A stretch of DNA of 57,420 bases from Gammaproteobacteria bacterium (lineage in GTDB: Bacteria; Pseudomonadota; Gammaproteobacteria; Pseudomonadales; Azotimanducaceae): contig JAPOYI010000046.1 in NCBI GenBank assembly GCA_026706665.1, forward strand, positions 1 through 57,420, in the 5' to 3' direction. This document shows positions 53,741 through 57,420 of this stretch, piece after piece. Position 1 is the stretch's first letter, and every line of letters starts with the position of its first letter. Under the pieces are notes generated by a model that was not told the origin of the DNA, did not search any database, and was given only the letters and a program-made list of their open reading frames with translations. Position numbers and translations under genes: made by a program.

Positions 53741-54445
53741 ATGGCGGAACAATGCGTTTTGGAAGCCGAGACCCGGGTGGGTCGCGGCAAGGCGGCGGTC
53801 CGGCGACTGCGCAGGAAGGCAAACAGGGTCCCGGGCGTGGTCTACGGTGGGGGAGAGGACACCGTGCTGGTCGAGGTGGAACTCCGGTTGCTGGCGAAGG
53901 CCATGGAGCAACAGGCATTTTTCTCCCAGATCATCCAGTTGCAGATCGACGGCGAGCCCGAACAGGCGGTATTGCGCGACCTTCAGCGTCATCCTGCGAA
54001 CGAAAGAGTTCTCCACGTCGACTTCATGCGCGTGCAGGCCGACAAGCCGATACAGATCAGTGTGCCGTTGCAGTTCCTCAATGAGGACAACTGTATTGGT
54101 GTTCGCCAAAGCGGGGGCAATATTTCGCACAACCTGATCGAAGTCGAGATCATGTGCCTGCCGGCGGCGCTGCCGGCATCCATCGACGTGGATGTCGAAG
54201 ATCTTGATCTCGGTCAGGCCTTGCACCTTTCGGACCTGGAACTTCCCGAAGGCGTGACGATCATGGCCCTGGCCTCAAGTGACGAGCACGACATCCCGGT
54301 AGTCAGTGTCCAGGCGCCGCGCGGTGGACTGGAAGAAGAGGAGGAGGCCCTGGAGGACGAACTGCTTGAAGGCGAGGAGGAGACGCCGGGAGAGGCAGAA
54401 GACTCCGCTGCGGCCGATGAGGACGACGCGTCGAGCGACCAGTAG
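53741..54445 (+). CDS. rplY: 50S ribosomal protein L25/general stress protein Ctc
   Basis: 234 residues. The L25 5S-rRNA-binding domain comes first (RVGRGKAAVRRLRRKANRVPG, LRDLQRHPANERVLHVDFMRV), then the TL5/Ctc beta domain (LPASIDVDVEDLDLGQALHL) and a long acidic tail of about 35 residues. ATG 53741 has a GGAGG site 11 bases upstream. First protein gene after tRNA-Gln. Confidence 0.95.
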   Translation: MAEQCVLEAETRVGRGKAAVRRLRRKANRVPGVVYGGGEDTVLVEVELRLLAKAMEQQAFFSQIIQLQIDGEPEQAVLRDLQRHPANERVLHVDFMRVQADKPIQISVPLQFLNEDNCIGVRQSGGNISHNLIEVEIMCLPAALPASIDVDVEDLDLGQALHLSDLELPEGVTIMALASSDEHDIPVVSVQAPRGGLEEEEEALEDELLEGEEETPGEAEDSAAADEDDASSDQ

Positions 54446-54466
54446 CCGACTGAGCGGGAGTCGGCT
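54444..54466 (+). other. Perfect 8-bp hairpin between rplY and pth
   Basis: AGCCGACT (54444-54451) and AGTCGGCT (54459-54466) with a 7-base loop, starting inside the rplY stop codon. No T-run; it may stabilise the rplY message or tune pth expression. Confidence 0.5.
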
Positions 54467-54520
54467 GAGCGGAACAATCCGGCTGGTCAGCTCGAGATGC
54501 CGGATTGACCGTGCCAGGAC

Positions 54521-55114
54521 ATGTCTCGTATCCGTCTGATCGCAGGGCTTGGCAACCCGGGCCGCCAATACGAGGGTACGCCACACAACGTCGGCGCACG
54601 GTGGGTGCGTGACCTGGCGGCGCGTTTTTTCGTTCCCATGCCCGCCCGGGCCAGGTTCAGGGGAAGCGTCGGTCGCGGGGACGTCCTTGGGCGCGATGTC
54701 TGGTTTCTCGTTCCGTCAACCTACATGAACCTGTCCGGCGAATCCGTGGGTGCGCTATCGCGTTTCTACGGCATCGAGCCTGATGAAATCCTGATTGCCC
54801 ACGACGAAGTTGACTTCCCCGTGGGCGTGGCGAGGCTCAAGAACGGTGGACGGCACCACACGCACAACGGTCTCGCGAGCGTGGTCGCGGGTCTTGGCAG
54901 CCGTTCGGACTTCGTACGGTTGCGTATCGGGATCGGTCATCCCGGAAGGCGCCGCATGATCGGCTTCCTGACCGGGAGGAAGCTCGGCAGGCGTGACCGT
55001 GATCGGATAGACGCGAGCGTCGAGATGGACGATGCGCTGCTGCAACTTGTCATCGATGGTGAACTGGACAAGGCGATGAGCCGCTTTCACGCGCCCAGAT
55101 CCGCGACGGAATAG
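54521..55114 (+). CDS. pth: Peptidyl-tRNA hydrolase
   Basis: 197 residues. Substrate-binding GLGNPGRQYEGTPHNVG with the catalytic His, STYMNLSGESV, HDEVDFPVGVARLK and the THNGL loop. The loop usually reads GGHxGHNGL but is GGRHHTHNGL here. Recycles tRNA from stalled peptidyl-tRNA. Followed three bases later by ychF. Confidence 0.95.
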   Translation: MSRIRLIAGLGNPGRQYEGTPHNVGARWVRDLAARFFVPMPARARFRGSVGRGDVLGRDVWFLVPSTYMNLSGESVGALSRFYGIEPDEILIAHDEVDFPVGVARLKNGGRHHTHNGLASVVAGLGSRSDFVRLRIGIGHPGRRRMIGFLTGRKLGRRDRDRIDASVEMDDALLQLVIDGELDKAMSRFHAPRSATE

Positions 55115-55117
55115 TCC

Positions 55118-56209
55118 GTGGGCTTCCGGTGCGGCATCGTCGGCCTGCCGAATGTCGGCAAGTCGACGCTGTTCAACGCGATGACGTGCGCGGGGGCCGA
55201 GGCGGAGAACTTTCCGTTTTGCACGATCGAACCGAACGTGGGCGTCGTGCCGGTCCCGGACCCCCGGATTCGGCGGGTTGCGGAACTCACCTCGGCGAAA
55301 CGCGTGGTTCCAGCGATGGTCGAGTTCGTGGACATTGCCGGCCTGGTGGAAGGCGCTTCGAGGGGAGAGGGGCTCGGCAACCAGTTCCTCGCGCACATTC
55401 GGGAGACCCAGGCCATTGCACACGTGGTGCGGTGCTTCGAGGACGAGGGCGTCGTCAACGTCCGGAACAATGTCGCTCCTGCGGACGACATCGAGATTGT
55501 CGATACCGAACTGGCGCTCAAGGACCTTGACACCGTGGACCGCGCCCATGATCGGGTCCGGCGCGTGGCGGCCGTTGGCGACAGCCGGGCGCGGGCCCGG
55601 ACGGCACTGCTGGAGAAGCTGCACGCTTGCCTGGACCGGGGTGGCCCAGTGCGCGCACTCGAACTGACGGCAAACGAACGGGCGGCGATCGCGGACCTGC
55701 ACCTGCTCACCGCCAAGCCGGTGATGTACATCGCCAACGTGGCCGAGGACGGGCTGCGGGACAATCCACTGCTCGCACCCGTCGAGGCGATCGCCGACGC
55801 ACAGGGCGCCCCCTGCATTCCCATCTGCTCGAAAATCGAAGCCGAAATCGCGGAACTTGAACCTGACGAGAGGATGGACTTTCTGCGCGATCTCGGGTTG
55901 GAAACGCCGGGCCTGGACCGCGTCATCCATGCCGGGCACCGGTTACTGGGGCTGCACGATTTCTTCACGCACAATTCTGAAGAAGCGCGCGCCTGGACCG
56001 TTCCGGTCGGGACTGCCGCCCCACAGGCTGCTGGGGCGATCCACACGGACTTCGAAAGGGGTTTCATTCGCGCGGAAGTGATCGCCTACGAGGACTTCGT
56101 TTCGTTCGGAGGTGAGCAGGGCGCAAGGGAAGCGGGTCGGCGGCGCCTGGAAGGCAGGGACTACGTCGTGCTGGACGGGGACGTGATCCACTTCCGATTC
56201 AACGTGTAG
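55118..56209 (+). CDS. ychF: Redox-regulated OBG-type ATPase YchF
   Basis: 363 residues. P-loop [16 protein letters not shown]2/G3 region [20 protein letters not shown], and a C-terminal TGS domain ([18 protein letters not shown]). GTG start. It binds ribosomes and prefers ATP. The pth-ychF pair is conserved in Gammaproteobacteria and anchors the taxonomic inference. Confidence 0.95.
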   Translation: MGFRCGIVGLPNVGKSTLFNAMTCAGAEAENFPFCTIEPNVGVVPVPDPRIRRVAELTSAKRVVPAMVEFVDIAGLVEGASRGEGLGNQFLAHIRETQAIAHVVRCFEDEGVVNVRNNVAPADDIEIVDTELALKDLDTVDRAHDRVRRVAAVGDSRARARTALLEKLHACLDRGGPVRALELTANERAAIADLHLLTAKPVMYIANVAEDGLRDNPLLAPVEAIADAQGAPCIPICSKIEAEIAELEPDERMDFLRDLGLETPGLDRVIHAGHRLLGLHDFFTHNSEEARAWTVPVGTAAPQAAGAIHTDFERGFIRAEVIAYEDFVSFGGEQGAREAGRRRLEGRDYVVLDGDVIHFRFNV

Positions 56210-56439
56210 GGTCCGCGTATCCCGGACCATTGTCCTCGCCGCCGAGGTTTCACTTGGGCGGGCGGATACATGATGTCCTGGACGTTGGCTGAACCGGTCG
56301 AACTCGCTGTTGCACGATCTTCACTTCCGTGGCTTCGTCTTGCGGATCCAAACGATTTTATCTATCAAAAAGTCTTGAATTAAGGACTCTTATGTCCATA
56401 AAAATGTGAAACGCGCTACTTTTTGCGGAGTTTTGACAA
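56210..56439. other. Intergenic region after ychF
   Basis: GGTCCG (56210-56215) and CGGACC (56223-56228) form a 6-bp hairpin that starts at the last base of the ychF stop. The part from about 56350 to 56410 is AT-rich and unlike its surroundings; it looks like the lost promoter side of the following ATPase pseudogene. Confidence 0.4.
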
Positions 56440-57341
56440 TCGCGCACCACGATGTTTCCGATGTGCTTCGAAGAGTTCGTGATGGCCTCAGGGCAGACAC
56501 GCTTGCTCGAGATGTTTCCGCGCGCGCGACCAGCAGCACGGCGCACCAACGGCTATGGTCGTTGTTCCTCGACTACACCTTCGTGGGTGGAATGCCGGAG
56601 GCGGTGGCGGCGTGGTTCGAAGCCGAGCGCGGTATGGCCGAGCGCATCCGCCTGGTGGAGACGATCCACAGCGACCTTGTGGCGGGCTTCGAGCGCGACT
56701 TCGGAAAGTACGCGGGCCCCGTACATGCGCAGCACATCGACGCGGTGTTCCACAACATTCCCCGCCAACTGGAGACTACAATGGACGGCTCGGTCAAACG
56801 TTTCCGGTTCCAGGGTGTGGTGGCGCGCAGACGCGGCTACCAGGATCTCCGAGGTCCCATCGACTGGCTGGAGAAGTGCCGCCTGGCGTGGAAGTGCTAC
56901 CCGGTCGTCAGCGAGCCGATCCCGCCCTTGTCGCATCTGACGAAGGAAAGCCGCTTCCGCCTGTTCCTCTTCGACATCGGCATCCTCCGACACCTGCTGC
57001 GCCCCCCTTGCGCGTTGCAGAGAGAGCCGACGTACGCGTACACGGGATTCTTGGCGGAGAATTTCGTGCCGACCGAACTATGCGCACGCGTAGGCCATCC
57101 GACCTACGGCTGGCGGAGGGCCCGTGCTGAAATCGAGTCTCTTCATCAAGCGCGGAACGGCGAGATCATTCCCGCGGAGGTCAAGAGCCGACGCCGCAGC
57201 CGCGCCAGGAGCTCGAGCTCCTACATCGCCCGCTACGCGCCTGAACGTGCCATCACCCTAACGGCTGAACCCCGCGGCGGTCGAGACGGCGTGGTGACCA
57301 ACTGGCCGCTCTTCGAGGCGCAGTTCCTGCGGGACCTGTAG
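56440..57341 (+). pseudogene. Truncated and frameshifted AAA_14/DUF4143 ATPase
   Basis: Homology begins in one frame with MCFEEFVMASGQTRLLEMF (the segment after the AAA domain in this family) and moves by about 56550 to another frame with LFLDYTFVGGMPEAVAAW, FNT-unrelated helices and the DUF4143 end AEIESLHQARNGEIIPAEVK. The whole Walker A/B domain is missing, so the 311-codon open frame starting at 56406 is a chance extension. No ATPase can be made. Distant relative of the intact gene at 30102-31259. Confidence 0.8.
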
Positions 57342-57364
57342 CAATGGAATGGCGTGGGGACCGA

Positions 57365-57420
57365 AGGCTTGCATGGAAGTACGCCTCCGGCGACGGGGGA
57401 AACGCCGGCACTTCCTTACG
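57365..57420 (-). repeat. Repeat A, copy 4 (inverted, cut by window end)
   Basis: Reverse complement of the second half of copies 1 and 2, with a few changes (GCCTCC for GCATCC; GGGGAAACGCCGG for GGGCAAAGCCAGC). It sits 24 bases after the stop of the decayed ATPase, again at a gene 3' end. Confidence 0.85.

Overview
The window is GC-rich, gene-dense DNA that looks like a free-living or host-associated gammaproteobacterium. The evidence is the conserved order moeB-prmC-prfA-hemA with lolB divergent from hemA, the block tRNA-Gln - rplY(ctc) - pth - ychF, plus sdhE and lipB. Many genes overlap by ATGA or GTGA and many use GTG or TTG starts. Both ends of the window lie in copies of the same dispersed repeat (repeat A: 1-95 and, inverted, 57365-57420), so the window may be a contig broken at that repeat.

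Left part (1-9400). A VOC/glyoxalase-superfamily gene is split: its N-terminal half is at about 4271-4478 and its C-terminal half at about 96-270 on the minus strand. About 4 kb lies between the halves. It holds an OLD/PARIS-like ATPase plus TOPRIM pair (candidate defence module) bracketed by an imperfect direct repeat, a decayed ABC-exporter ATPase and a second copy of repeat A. Then come a DUF2784 protein, sdhE, an HpcH/HpaI-type aldolase, a cupin, lipB, a vapBC module and an alpha/beta hydrolase.

Respiration and nitrogen (9371-13175, 25145-30078, 51478-52872). A ccoNOQP cbb3 oxidase operon, preceded by a Yip1-family membrane protein, lies on the minus strand. On the plus strand an SbcD-like phosphoesterase and a formate/nitrite channel are followed by a five-gene coupled operon. 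Its subunit I keeps every heme and copper histidine but has Asn where oxidases carry the cross-linked Tyr. With its CuA subunit, SCO/SenC and small membrane protein it matches the norSY-senC-orf1 (sNOR) nitric-oxide-reductase arrangement of nitrifiers. An ammonium transporter has a well-formed sigma-54 promoter. A lipoprotein PQQ-cytochrome c alcohol dehydrogenase (14517-16733) would feed electrons to the cytochrome c pool.

Accessory zone (13291-24245): a Uma2 nuclease, hipBA, and two paralogous winged-helix Fic proteins, both with Gln in place of the catalytic His. Each Fic gene has its own operator-like boxes, and between them lie xylulokinase and an unassigned protein.

Most striking region (37204-51299). 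Six tightly coupled minus-strand genes encode an ABC ATPase, an ABC permease fused to an M1-peptidase-like domain that lacks HExxH and ends in a golvesin-type domain, an RND adaptor lipoprotein, an RND pump, a 1593-residue RND pump fused to an ABC ATPase whose nucleotide-binding domain is interrupted before Walker A by a four-helix membrane insert, and a small ABC permease. It reads as one composite ABC-RND envelope machine. With ycaQ, amt and a STAS protein it sits between lolB and tRNA-Gln, where ispE and prs usually lie. The right end is rplY-pth-ychF and a decayed DUF4143 ATPase next to the last repeat A copy.
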